This document shows, piece by piece, positions 9,266-18,441 of a stretch of DNA of 64,000 nt. Origin of the DNA: CAWGGS01 sp046704745 (GTDB lineage Bacteria; Desulfobacterota; Desulfobulbia; Desulfobulbales; Desulfocapsaceae); the NCBI GenBank assembly GCA_046704745.1, contig JBJKRL010000052.1:1-64000 (forward strand). Reading direction: 5' to 3'. Every line of letters begins with the position of its first letter. Within the stretch, counting starts at the first letter, position 1. The notes below the pieces were generated by a model. It was not told the DNA's origin and made no database searches. It worked only from the letters and a program-made list of their open reading frames with translations. Both the position numbers and the translations under genes were made by a program.

Positions 9266-10324
9266 CTATTTTTCCTGGAAATGACAGGGGGCTTTTCCAT
9301 ACCGTTGATCGTGGAGTATCTGAGGATCTTTTTCCTTTATGTGCTGTGCATCACCGATAATGGTATGTTTTTCCAACTGAGGAGAATACTTGCTCGCAGG
9401 AACGCTTCTGCCAAGACCTTCAGCCATTGCCCGAATATGATGCGGACCGGCGCCGCAGCAGGCTCCAATGTAGTTAATGCCGTGTTTTTGCGCCTCAATG
9501 GCATATGAAGCCATCTCATTTCGCGTCAGGACAAACGGATCAAGGTCCAAAGGAAAGGCTATTTTTCCACCAAATTCCTGGATTTGAAAGTAAGGTCGTT
9601 CATCGGAACATCGGTAGGCGACCGGCTGGGCGGCAACGAAACACCCCACTGCAGCCCGAACGCGTATAGCCAGGGGAAGAAGTCTCTCGGGATCTCGAAA
9701 ACAGTTGATGCCGACAATGTCGGCGCCTTTATCCTCCAGAATCCTAAAGGCTTCCTCCAGGCCGATTCCGTCCAGCGTCTTGTCGTCCTTTTTAAATCCC
9801 AAAGTGATCATGGCCGGCAGACCGGAAGATTTGATCGCATCAAGGGCAATCTCGGCTTCGCCCAGATATTCTATGGTTTCGGCAATAAAAAAATCCACTT
9901 TCTCTTCACCCTGGCAGGTGATCTGTTTGTCGAATTGACGCCTCGTCTCCTTATAGGTCGACTGTACTCCGGGCTCATAGACCCAGGTATTGCATATGTT
10001 GCCGGCAACTAAGGTCTCATACCGATCGGCAACCTGACGGGCGATTTTTACCGCCTGCGCATTAATCTCCTGCAAAAAGGAAGTCACACCGACATCCTTG
10101 AGTTTTTCTTCATGGGCATAATACGTGCAAGCCTGTAGCACCTCTGCTCCTGCGCGGGCAAATTCGGTCTGCAACTGCATTATGGCATCCGGATGTTCAA
10201 GTACGGCTTGAGGAGTAAACGGGCCGGCACTCACATATCCTCTGCGTTCAAGCTCAAAGATTGTCCCGCCATCGCCTATGACAGGACCTTGTCCAAGTTT
10301 TTCCAGGATGGTAATTTTGGCCAT
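9266..10324 (-). CDS. homocysteine S-methyltransferase family protein (BHMT-like)
   Basis: About 352 residues forming a TIM barrel of the Pfam S-methyl_trans type. The zinc ligands expected for this family are visible: Cys in VGINCF and the Cys pair in IGACCGAG. The N-terminus has GDGGTIFELERRGY, typical of betaine:homocysteine methyltransferase-like proteins. Such enzymes move a methyl group from a donor (betaine, S-methylmethionine or a similar compound) to homocysteine to make methionine. ATG 10324 is chosen because AAAGGGGG lies just upstream. It is the first intact gene of the operon with an ABC importer, which suggests that the importer supplies the methyl donor; this is inference. Confidence 0.85.
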   Translation of the reverse strand: MAKITILEKLGQGPVIGDGGTIFELERRGYVSAGPFTPQAVLEHPDAIMQLQTEFARAGAEVLQACTYYAHEEKLKDVGVTSFLQEINAQAVKIARQVADRYETLVAGNICNTWVYEPGVQSTYKETRRQFDKQITCQGEEKVDFFIAETIEYLGEAEIALDAIKSSGLPAMITLGFKKDDKTLDGIGLEEAFRILEDKGADIVGINCFRDPERLLPLAIRVRAAVGCFVAAQPVAYRCSDERPYFQIQEFGGKIAFPLDLDPFVLTRNEMASYAIEAQKHGINYIGACCGAGPHHIRAMAEGLGRSVPASKYSPQLEKHTIIGDAQHIKEKDPQILHDQRYGKAPCHFQEK

Positions 10325-10382
10325 TTTCGCCCCCTTTGCCAATATTGTTTATAGTCCACGCATTTTTTTCCACTATTCATAT

Positions 10383-10705
10383 TCAAAGGGCCATTCGTTT
10401 TTCCGATAGAGCATCAATTGGCGCATCCTTTCCATGAACCGAGCCTTGCTCTGTTCGATATGGAGGTGAAACTCGATCCTGCCAATCGCGAACCAATTTT
10501 CGCCCGAGTGCATCGGCTTTTTCCACTATTTCAGGGGAAAATTCATCGTTTTTCATCGCACCCATGGTGGCCCAGACCGAACCCACGGGTGTGATGCCGG
10601 TTGTGATCATGAAATGGTTCATAAATTCAGCAATCGGTGCTTCATCGCCGCCACCCGAGGTCACAACCGACGCACCGTATTTCCCCTTAAAAGCAAGGCA
10701 AGTGG
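10383..10705 (-). pseudogene. truncated flavodoxin/NADPH-dependent FMN reductase-like remnant
   Basis: The frame encodes FKGKYGASVVTSGGGDEAP, then EFMNHF and GSVWATMGAM, as seen in the C-terminal half of flavodoxin-like iron-sulfur flavoproteins. The N-terminal FMN-binding part (with the SPRxxGNT loop) is absent. Upstream of about 10705 the reading frame stays open briefly but the sequence no longer looks like the family. The remnant therefore seems 5'-truncated. It sits between the methyltransferase operon and the DUF6920-like gene. Confidence 0.6.
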
Positions 10706-10763
10706 AAAAAATCGGGACATCCCATACAAGCCGTATTTGAATAATGATAATCCTATGGTGCAG

Positions 10764-11618
10764 TCATTGCACGAATTCATACCGTATATTTTTTAGGCAG
10801 CCACACCAGTAGAGTTTCCGTCCTTGGGGCAGTATCCATGCCACCTCTCCTGCCGCCGGAACACTCATTCCAGCATGTACCTCGTAGCTGCTCCACCGCC
10901 CTTCCCACTGAGTCGGGATCAACTGTCCCCCGACCATTCTTGGGCGCTTGGTCTGCACTGTTTCGATCAGGTTGTCCTTGGTAAAGCGAAACAGGATTGT
11001 CACTACGGTTGCACCATCTTTCAAGGTCGCTTTGGCGCAGTTATCGTCCACGGCCTCCCATTGCACACCCTGGCTGGGGAGTAATGCTGTTGGATACCAG
11101 GCGGCTTCAGCAAAATAACGCATAAATTCCCCCTGCGCCGACTCCGGCGTATCACGTAAACTTGCGAGTGTTGCCAAACCAAAAAGCATCGCATGCAGAA
11201 TGCCTTCTCCAGCGATATAAGCATCATGCACATGCACTGGAAGAAAAGGCGCAATTTTGATTCGAGCATCCCAAACAAAACCAGGCCGGTTGGTGAATAT
11301 GTGTTGGGTAGCAGCAAACGGTTTCCACCGATTACCGGTCTCACTCATATTGAAGGTGCCTTTCTGCTCCAGAGTAACAGCCATGACTAATGGTTGAGCT
11401 TCTCGCAGTGCAGTACGGAAGTAGCGCTGTACTGGCGCCGGCAGACCATGCAATTCTTTTGTGTCGTATCTTGCGTTCTTCAGGGGAAGACGAGCTTGTT
11501 CCAACCTGACATGCATCTCTTTAGTGGCAGAATTCCAGCGATTCAAGCCGTAAGCCAATGCAACAGCCAGCATGACAGTCAACCCGAGAAAAATATACAG
11601 GAAAATGTTCCACCACAT
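10764..11618 (-). CDS. DUF6920/DUF6544-like membrane-anchored protein
   Basis: About 284 residues. One N-terminal membrane segment (MWWNIFLYIFLGLTVMLAV) is followed by a soluble domain with LPAPVQRYFRTAL, PGFVWDARI and EAAWYPTALLPSQGVQWEAV, blocks I associate with the uncharacterised DUF6920/DUF6544 family. Function unknown. The longest frame begins with a TTG directly after the stop of the acyl-CoA synthetase gene, but ATG 11618, at the start of the membrane segment, is more likely. It follows the synthetase/GNAT gene on the same strand with about 105 bases between. Confidence 0.7.
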   Translation of the reverse strand: MWWNIFLYIFLGLTVMLAVALAYGLNRWNSATKEMHVRLEQARLPLKNARYDTKELHGLPAPVQRYFRTALREAQPLVMAVTLEQKGTFNMSETGNRWKPFAATQHIFTNRPGFVWDARIKIAPFLPVHVHDAYIAGEGILHAMLFGLATLASLRDTPESAQGEFMRYFAEAAWYPTALLPSQGVQWEAVDDNCAKATLKDGATVVTILFRFTKDNLIETVQTKRPRMVGGQLIPTQWEGRWSSYEVHAGMSVPAAGEVAWILPQGRKLYWCGCLKNIRYEFVQ

Positions 11619-11723
11619 ACTTTTGCTCTTTTCCGACCCAAAGATTCTGTAGAAAAATTCGTTCAACTTTTTTCCACAGAACCACCTATTAAAGAACGTT
11701 GAATCCAGATGAACCAGAAACAA

Positions 11724-14420
11724 CTATAAGCTTTCCAAGCCTTCAACCAACTCGGGTGATCCGAAACGGATCTGCAACTCGGACTCCCCTGGGTCTTCTC
11801 CCCTGTTGACGGTAAAACCCATCTTTTTCCCCAGGGCCAGCATCTTGGTGTTTTCCCTCAATACAATACCGTGGATATATTTAAAGCCTCTCTTTTCGGC
11901 GATTAAAAGCAATTTGCGCAGCAAAGCCGCCCCGATGCCCTTTCCCTGCCAGGCGTCAGCCACCAGAACGGCGAATTCACCCTCCTTGGCATCCGGGTCT
12001 CCCACGACCCTGGCCACACCCAGCATCCGCTCGGTCTGGCATTCTTCATCGATGGCCACCAAGGCGATCTCACGATCGTAATCGATCTGGGTAAAGCGGG
12101 CAAGCATCTCGGGTTGAAGCTCCTTTAATGCCCCGAAAAACCTGAAGTATATGGTAGTCGGTGACAGGATTTTAAAGAGATCGACATAAAGGGGTGCGTC
12201 TTCTGGTTTGACCGGGCGGACAAAGATACGGGCGTTGCTTTCCGTCACCAGGTGATACTCATACTCACCAGGATACGGACCGATGACCAGGTGCAACGAG
12301 GAGGGAACATCCCTGGCCGAGAGAAGGACACGGGTATCAACCACCACGGGTTGGCCGTCCTTTATCAGGACCGGATTCAGATCAAGTTCGTTGATCTGGG
12401 GAAAGTCGATGAGGAGCTGGGACAATCTGAGGATCATCTCCTCCAAGGCCTCCTGATCAGCTGCCGGACGATTCCTGTAACCCTTGAGTAAGGTGTGGGC
12501 CTTGGTCTCCTCCATCATGCGGCGGGCCAACAGCCTGTTCATTGGCGGCAGCCCCAGGGCCCTGTCCTTTAAAATCTCGGTGTAGATACCGCCCATCCCG
12601 AACAGGATGACCGGGCCAAAATCAGGATCCCGTTTGGCACCCAGAAGGATCTCGAAATCGGGATTGGCAAGATACGGTTGAATCGCCACTCCATCGATCT
12701 TGGCATCCGGTTTATATCGTAGGGCTGCGGCCTTGATCTGTTGATAGGCACGTTTAATATCCGTCTCGGATCGCAGGTCGAGACAGACTCCCTGAGCATC
12801 GGTCTTATGGATGATATCCGGGGAAGATACTTTCATGACCAAAGGATAACCGATTCTTTGGCCGAGCCGAACGGCCTGCTCTTCCGTATCCGCCTTTTCC
12901 GTTCTGATCAACGGCAGGCCGTAGGAACCTAAGAAATCCCGAGCATCGGATTCGGGCAGGAAGCCTTGGACCGGGTTCCAACTCAGGATCTCTTCCGCTT
13001 TCTTTTTATCAAACACCATGTTCCGGGTCAGTTTCGGCGGAATCTCCATCAGCATCTCATGATTCTTGGCATAGGCAACCATATGCAAAAAGGCTCGAAT
13101 CGCCCTCTCAGGCGTCTCAAAGGTCGGAATCCCCGCACCATTCAAAAGCTCGATGGCCGCCTCGGTGCTTTTCCCGCCCATCCAGCAGGTGAATATCGGG
13201 TAGCTGTGTCCTTTCATCGTTTCCACCAGAGTCGTAGCGACCTGCAGAGGATCGGTCATGGCCTGGGGAGCGAGGATGGCCAGAATACCGTCGAACTCCC
13301 GAGCCAAAAGACAGATCTGCAAGACCTGGTGGAACCGATCCGTGGTAGCATCGCCCAGGATATCTATGGGATTGTTCCGGCTCCAACAAGAAGGAAGTAC
13401 CGCATCGAGCTTTTCCTCTGTTTCTGCAGTAAGCCTGGCCGGATCATGACCATGATGGGAGAGGAAATCTGCTGCCATAACTCCCGGTCCGCCGCCATTG
13501 GTGATAACAGCCAGGCGGGAGCCGCTGGGACGAGGTTGTTTACCCATCAGTTCGGCACAATCGAAGAGTTCTTCGATGGTATCCACCCGGACGATGCCCG
13601 CCCGTTTGAAGGCCACATCGTAGACGGCATCCTCCCCGACCATGGCCCCGGTATGAGAGGCGGCGGCTTTTGCGCCTGCCGAACTCCTTCCAGCCTTCAA
13701 AACAATGATAGGCTTGACCCGGGACACCGACCGGGCCGCACTCATGAATTTTCTGAAGTTTGTTATGCTCTCGATGTAGAGAAGAATGCTTTTCACCGAA
13801 TAGTCGTTTCCGAGATAATCGATCAGGTCGCCGAAATCCACATCGATCATAGAGCCGATACTTACAAAATGACTAAACCCGATACGTTCCTTAAAGGCCA
13901 TATCAAGAATGGAAGAACAAATGGCCCCACTCTGGGAGATAAAGGCCAGGTTGCCGGCGGCAGGCATTCCGGCAATAAAAGAGGTATTGAGGTTGCCGCC
14001 CGGACGGATAACTCCCAGGCAATTTGGCCCGATGATGCGAAATCTGAAAGGGACTGCCGCCTCGTAAATTCTTTTTTCAATCTCCCGCCCTTTATCCCCC
14101 ACCTCCTTGCCACCGGCCGATATGACAACCGCTCCGCCCATCTTTTTTTCCACGCACACCTGTACCACCTCGGGCACCGCCTTGATAGGAACTGCAATAA
14201 CCGCCAGATCCGTTCCTTCTTCAAGTTCTGTAACTGATGCATAGGCCGCCAGATTGTGAATGGTTGAATATTTCGGGTTTACCGGCAAAATGGCACCGGG
14301 GAAGCCGCCTTCCACAAGATTTCTCATTACTGCATTGCCGATTGTTCCCTCTTTTTCACTTGCCCCCACCACCGCCACCTGACGCGGTTTCATGATACGG
14401 CTGAGATTATATTGTCCCAT
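11724..14420 (-). CDS. ADP-forming acyl-CoA synthetase fused to GNAT acetyltransferase
   Basis: 898 residues with three parts: CoA-binding and ligase domains (about 1-460), an ATP-grasp subunit (about 480-700, with GYPLVMKVSSPDIIHKTDAQG, partial), and a C-terminal GNAT domain (about 730-890, with AWQGKGIGAALL as the acetyl-CoA loop). This layout matches both ADP-forming acetate-CoA ligases with a GNAT tail and Pat-type protein lysine acetyltransferases. The KAAASHTGAM block keeps the His that is phosphorylated in active ligases, so the ligase half may still work. It starts with a good GGAG site. It may make acetate and ATP from acetyl-CoA or control protein acetylation; both are inference. 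Confidence 0.88.
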   Translation of the reverse strand: MGQYNLSRIMKPRQVAVVGASEKEGTIGNAVMRNLVEGGFPGAILPVNPKYSTIHNLAAYASVTELEEGTDLAVIAVPIKAVPEVVQVCVEKKMGGAVVISAGGKEVGDKGREIEKRIYEAAVPFRFRIIGPNCLGVIRPGGNLNTSFIAGMPAAGNLAFISQSGAICSSILDMAFKERIGFSHFVSIGSMIDVDFGDLIDYLGNDYSVKSILLYIESITNFRKFMSAARSVSRVKPIIVLKAGRSSAGAKAAASHTGAMVGEDAVYDVAFKRAGIVRVDTIEELFDCAELMGKQPRPSGSRLAVITNGGGPGVMAADFLSHHGHDPARLTAETEEKLDAVLPSCWSRNNPIDILGDATTDRFHQVLQICLLAREFDGILAILAPQAMTDPLQVATTLVETMKGHSYPIFTCWMGGKSTEAAIELLNGAGIPTFETPERAIRAFLHMVAYAKNHEMLMEIPPKLTRNMVFDKKKAEEILSWNPVQGFLPESDARDFLGSYGLPLIRTEKADTEEQAVRLGQRIGYPLVMKVSSPDIIHKTDAQGVCLDLRSETDIKRAYQQIKAAALRYKPDAKIDGVAIQPYLANPDFEILLGAKRDPDFGPVILFGMGGIYTEILKDRALGLPPMNRLLARRMMEETKAHTLLKGYRNRPAADQEALEEMILRLSQLLIDFPQINELDLNPVLIKDGQPVVVDTRVLLSARDVPSSLHLVIGPYPGEYEYHLVTESNARIFVRPVKPEDAPLYVDLFKILSPTTIYFRFFGALKELQPEMLARFTQIDYDREIALVAIDEECQTERMLGVARVVGDPDAKEGEFAVLVADAWQGKGIGAALLRKLLLIAEKRGFKYIHGIVLRENTKMLALGKKMGFTVNRGEDPGESELQIRFGSPELVEGLESL

Positions 14421-14530
14421 TATTCAATCTCCTCATTTGTAAATTTCAGTCGAGATAAATTATCTTATTCAACTCTGATTTGTTCAGAATCTGCCCAGAA
14501 CTTTTGAATTTTTGCACAAGCTATTTAAGA

Positions 14531-14653
14531 GAGGGCCTGTCTGTCAGCCGTGGTTCCCAGGCGATCAGGCCGGAGAGCAGCGGCCGGAAGCGATAGCATC
14601 CGCCGGATTGCTCCTTTCGGCTTTGTAAAAGTACGCTAACTCCGGATGAACCC
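14531..14653 (+). repeat. dispersed intergenic repeat, copy B
   Basis: Reads GAGGGCCTGTCTGTCAGCCG at its left and ends AGTACGCTAACTCCGGATGA followed by ACC. Most of it aligns with 41672-41783 (GAGGGCCTGTCTGTCTGCCG, GAGCAGCGG, CGCCGGATTG). Its right half also aligns with copy D near 26237-26310. Confidence 0.7.
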
Positions 14654-14964
14654 TTTTTTTGACGCTCTACCTCTACAAGTGAAGCTTGACAGGCATGTTG
14701 AAAAACAAAAATGTCGGTGAAACTCGGTTATCCCTCTTTTCGCCCAGGCTGCAAGATCGCTCCGCCTTCTCTGATTACAGCAAGAAAAGCAGCACTTGTC
14801 AAACCAGCGTGTAACAAAATATTTAATTAATGACAAATTCGTAAACATAAATATTCGTTGCATAACATTTACGTAATATTAATCCAGGAATCCAATCTGG
14901 AAATCCAACGAAAAATAAACATAACTTTATATTATCATTAGTTTTATATTAATCTTTGTTCGTT

Positions 14965-14979
14965 TGGCCTAATTATTGC
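14965..14979 (+). promoter_or_regulatory. candidate sigma-54 (-24/-12) promoter
   Basis: TGGCCTAATTATTGC fits the TGGC-N7-TTGC pattern with exact GG to GC spacing. It is about 115 bases upstream of the porin-like gene and lies next to an AT-rich tract that could help DNA bending. No sigma-54 activator gene is next to it. Confidence 0.5.
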
Positions 14980-15093
14980 CTATGAGCCATAAGACATGGT
15001 TTTTGGCCATCGTCCTGTCACCGGTCGATGGTCCGTATGTAGGCTCAACACAGAGCATTAATTGGTTTTCCAAAAGGAGCGAAGAAGAACAAC

Positions 15094-15864
15094 ATGAAAC
15101 GCAAAATGATGAAATGGTGTATTGCACTTGCGGCCGTTACGATCCTGACCGGCCAGACCATGGTCCATGCCGACGAAGCCGACAAACCAACGGCAAGTGT
15201 CGATGTTGGCATTTTCAGCCAGTATATCTGGAGGGGACTTGAGTTAAGTAAGGACAGTGTGGTTATTCAACCCTCGGTAACTTTGGGATACAAAGGTGTC
15301 AGCCTGAATGTCTGGGGTAATCTGGATACGAACAACGACAATTACAGCGGCAACAAATACAACGAAACCGATCTCACCCTTTCCTACTCAAAAGATGTCG
15401 GCATAACGACCTTGACCGGCGGCTACATTTATTACGGTCTGGACGGGGTGAAAGATTCACAGGAGGTATTCGGCTCGGTTGGTCTGAAAACACTTTTGAG
15501 CCCGACTATCACAGTTTACCGGGAAATTGCCGTCGCTCCCGCTTGGTATATTAACGTTGGTGTCTCCCATTCTGTGAATATCACAGATAAGATCACCCTG
15601 GATCTCGGTGCATCGGCAGGTTACTATTACTCGGACAGCAACAGTTTCACCGAGGCCGATTCGACCTCTAAATACCGGGAGTTGCATAACGGTTTAGTCT
15701 CCGCCGGATTTACTATTCCGGTCGGTGAATACTTCACTGTTAAACCGATGCTAGCCTACTCGTTCGCGCTCACCAACAAAGCGAAAGACTATATCAAGGC
15801 CAACAGCCTCGGCGACAAATCCAACTTTCTCTATGGTGGCGTGACCGCATCCATGGCTTTCTAA
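15094..15864 (+). CDS. TorF/TIGR02001-like putative outer-membrane porin
   Basis: 256 residues. A signal peptide (residues 1-27, ending VHADE) precedes VDVGIFSQYIWRGLELSKDS, which resembles the opening of the TIGR02001 family of putative porins. The rest shows alternating beta-strand patterns and the protein ends in Phe (TASMAF), a signal for outer-membrane insertion by BAM. The cargo is unknown. It stands alone, below a sigma-54 type promoter and above a strong terminator, so it is probably a single-gene, condition-specific transcript. Confidence 0.8.
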   Translation: MKRKMMKWCIALAAVTILTGQTMVHADEADKPTASVDVGIFSQYIWRGLELSKDSVVIQPSVTLGYKGVSLNVWGNLDTNNDNYSGNKYNETDLTLSYSKDVGITTLTGGYIYYGLDGVKDSQEVFGSVGLKTLLSPTITVYREIAVAPAWYINVGVSHSVNITDKITLDLGASAGYYYSDSNSFTEADSTSKYRELHNGLVSAGFTIPVGEYFTVKPMLAYSFALTNKAKDYIKANSLGDKSNFLYGGVTASMAF

Positions 15865-15878
15865 TCCCATAACACAAC

Positions 15879-17150
15879 TCACTTTCTCTCTTGAATCGGG
15901 GACTGCTCCATATGGAGCGTCCCCTTTTTTCTTTCCTGATCGTCTCCGTGCTCTTCCATATAGGTACGACAAAGCTCCTGCCATTTATGCAAGTTTTCAG
16001 ATTTAGAGACAGATTGGAGATGCTCCTTATTAAATTCAGGAATTGCGCCGACCACATCTTCGGGATGAAATTTATAGTAGATGGTATTTGCAATATGGAC
16101 CGCCAAAGCAGGGGAGAATGAGGAATCAGGGTAGTCTTCCAGTTTGTGATGAAACCCTACCGCCTCCACTATATCACTTTGAAATCCCCATAATCCGAGA
16201 AGGTACGCTCCCATTTCACTGTGGGTGGTTTTAAACGTTGCCCGTTCCGCCTCACGAATTGCCAAATTGTTTCGTCTGGCGAGATCAAGGGCATCCCGGT
16301 AGTATGATTCCATTTTGGATATCAAAATAAGCTTTCCAATATCATGCAGGATCCCAGCTACATAACTATTATCAATAATTTCCTTTTGATCGGTTACACT
16401 TTCCGCGATTTTCTTGGCAAATGTTCCCACAGTAATACTGTGCTGCCAAAGAGATTGAATCGAAAAGATATCTTCCGGAACCTGGGTATCTGAAAAAATT
16501 TGCGAAACAAGAACCAATGATTTGATGGTGTCAAGCCCGATAAGGGATACAGCGCGCGCCGGACTCTCAACCTTTTGATAGAGACCGAAAAACGCTGAAT
16601 TTACAAGCTGAAGGATCTTTGCCGTCATTGCAATATCCTGGCTGATTATCGCACCGATGTCCTCTACAGAGGCGCCCGGGTCTTTGATTTTTTTTTGCAG
16701 CTTTGCATAAACGCTGGGGATACTGGGGAGTGTGGCGATGCCGGAGACAATATCTTTTACCCCACCGTCAAGCATCAATTTATGAAGTGCACTTGCTCTT
16801 ACAAGAATAGTTTTCAGTTTTTCCGGATCGCACGGTTTGGCTAAAAACTGATGCACTATCCCTATAGTCCGCAGTGTCGACTCATCATCAGCCTGCCCTG
16901 TCAGCATGATGCGTATGGAATGAGGATAGCGTTTCTGCACCTCGATTAAGAGATTGGCTCCATCCATGCCCGGCATACGCATATCGGATACCACCACGTC
17001 AAACTCCTCCTGTTCCATCATTTCCAGAGCCGTGACGGCGTTATCCGCGAAGCATAAGTCAAATTCCTTTCGCATGGATCGAAGCATTCTCCGAAGCCCA
17101 TCAAGGATGTTGGGCTCGTCATCAACAAATAAGATTTTTCTCCTCGCCAT
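15879..17150 (-). CDS. response regulator with HDOD domain
   Basis: About 423 residues. A receiver domain (1-125) has Asp-Asp in LFVDDE, the phospho-acceptor in VVVSDMRMPG (Asp57 counting from the longer start), and Lys in FLAKP. An HDOD domain follows (about 140-340), with HDIGKL as a partly kept HD-like motif. Such proteins act in signal transduction, often linked to motility or c-di-GMP networks. The tail is charged and low in complexity, and overlaps the porin terminator. ATG 17150 is preferred over GTG 17153. It lies downstream of an EAL-HDOD gene with about 50 bases between, so the two may be one transcript. Confidence 0.9.
   Translation of the reverse strand: MARRKILFVDDEPNILDGLRRMLRSMRKEFDLCFADNAVTALEMMEQEEFDVVVSDMRMPGMDGANLLIEVQKRYPHSIRIMLTGQADDESTLRTIGIVHQFLAKPCDPEKLKTILVRASALHKLMLDGGVKDIVSGIATLPSIPSVYAKLQKKIKDPGASVEDIGAIISQDIAMTAKILQLVNSAFFGLYQKVESPARAVSLIGLDTIKSLVLVSQIFSDTQVPEDIFSIQSLWQHSITVGTFAKKIAESVTDQKEIIDNSYVAGILHDIGKLILISKMESYYRDALDLARRNNLAIREAERATFKTTHSEMGAYLLGLWGFQSDIVEAVGFHHKLEDYPDSSFSPALAVHIANTIYYKFHPEDVVGAIPEFNKEHLQSVSKSENLHKWQELCRTYMEEHGDDQERKKGTLHMEQSPIQERK
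15898..15930 (+). terminator. rho-independent terminator of the porin gene
   Basis: A stem of GGGGAC and GCTCC paired with GGAGC and GTCCCC (one bulged base) is followed by six T. It lies about 33 bases after the porin stop and overlaps the last codons of the convergent HDOD gene. Confidence 0.8.
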
Positions 17151-17201
17151 CACTTTTTCTCACATAAACGTCTTACGATATTATGGCAAAAGGAAAAAAT
17201 G

Positions 17202-18410
17202 TTACCCAAGGGCGGTTTCGGCAAAAGAAATGGATTCCAAATACAGCTGATTGAGATTCCGAGCGCCTAACCCAAGTTGTTTGAGACCGTTAAGACATTC
17301 GGCCTTGTTCCGTCTCTCATAACCTCTGACCACCTGGAGACAGGGAGCATAAGGACCTGTTCCATGAATCAATGCCTGGTAAAGGTTGTCACTAAGAGAA
17401 AGGCGTTCACAAATCACCTCTAAAGGTGAATCCAACATGGCATCCAGAAGAGAAAACAGGCCAAGTAGAAATATTTCATCATCCTTGTCGCGCAAAACGG
17501 TCTCCCGGGTTAACATTTCGCACATTTTAGCACGAACAACAGCCAGCCTGACCAATTCACCAGGCTTATCGGTTGCCAGTTCCGAGATTAAAACCAGAAT
17601 GATAAAACGGCGTAATTCTTTGGCCCCGAGATATGCTATGGCATGGGCTATGGACTCGATTTTGGTTACCCGATAGAAATACGACGAGTTTATAAATCGC
17701 AAGAGTTTATATGACAAACCGACGTCACCCTGGATAATCTTTTCCAGCCTTTCAACCGTGGTTGATTTTTTGTTGACCTCGGCGAGCAGATTTATCAAGC
17801 TTATCTTTGCTGAATCCACTTCCCGGATCTTGATCTTCTCCGGTTTGCAGAAAAAATACCCCTGATAATACGAGAATCCGAGTTTGCTCATTTGAACAAA
17901 CTCATCATAGGTTTCCACTTTCTCAGCCAGATATTTCAGCCGATACCGAGACAATCTGTGCATGGTTTTTAAAATTGTATCGGTGGAAGACAACTTGATA
18001 TCAAATTTAATAAAATCGGCAATTGCTATGAGAGGTTCAAGTCCGGGATCATAAATGAAATCATCAAGGGCTATTCTGTACCCTTCATCTTTCAAGTTCT
18101 GGACGACCTCAACCACATCGGGTGTAGGAGGGACATCTTCTAAAACTTCTATCACAATCAGGGTGTTGGGGAAGGAGGCCGGAATATTTTGCAGCAGCAA
18201 TTCCCTGGTGAAATTCACAAAACAAGGCCGCGAGCCGCTAATGGTTTCAATGCCTTCGGTTAAAAAGGCGCTCGAGAGAACACTCGTTGTGGCCTGGTTG
18301 CCGCTTGCGGTTTGCAGTGTTGTTTTTTTTGTTCCCCGGTAGAGAAGTTCATAGGCGAACAGCTGTTTATGGAGTGAAAATATCGGCTGCCTGGCAATAA
18401 ATATATCCAT
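17202..18410 (-). CDS. EAL-HDOD signalling protein (YuxH type)
   Basis: 402 residues. The N-terminal half is an EAL-like domain (MDIFIARQPIFSL, FAYELLYRG) and the C-terminal half is HDOD (about 200-390). The catalytic EAL signature is changed here (YELLYR and EVLEDV), so it is probably not an active c-di-GMP phosphodiesterase but a binding or scaffold protein, as is common in this family. It is followed by the receiver-HDOD gene and preceded by the carbonic anhydrase gene on the same strand. Confidence 0.85.
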   Translation of the reverse strand: MDIFIARQPIFSLHKQLFAYELLYRGTKKTTLQTASGNQATTSVLSSAFLTEGIETISGSRPCFVNFTRELLLQNIPASFPNTLIVIEVLEDVPPTPDVVEVVQNLKDEGYRIALDDFIYDPGLEPLIAIADFIKFDIKLSSTDTILKTMHRLSRYRLKYLAEKVETYDEFVQMSKLGFSYYQGYFFCKPEKIKIREVDSAKISLINLLAEVNKKSTTVERLEKIIQGDVGLSYKLLRFINSSYFYRVTKIESIAHAIAYLGAKELRRFIILVLISELATDKPGELVRLAVVRAKMCEMLTRETVLRDKDDEIFLLGLFSLLDAMLDSPLEVICERLSLSDNLYQALIHGTGPYAPCLQVVRGYERRNKAECLNGLKQLGLGARNLNQLYLESISFAETALG

Positions 18411-18441
18411 AATGCCCCGAAAAATGTTTTTTACATCTCTT

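Larger units (their letters stand above)
14421..15093. other. long intergenic region with repeat and promoter
   Basis: About 670 bases between divergent genes. It holds repeat copy B (14531-14653), a very AT-rich tract (about 14810-14960) and a sigma-54 type promoter (14965-14979). I see no gene in it. Confidence 0.5.

Noticed and set aside
12966..14237. Long plus-strand open frame opposite the acyl-CoA synthetase gene
   Set aside because: It is the antisense shadow of a clear coding gene; composition is Arg/His rich and has no domain or ribosome site.
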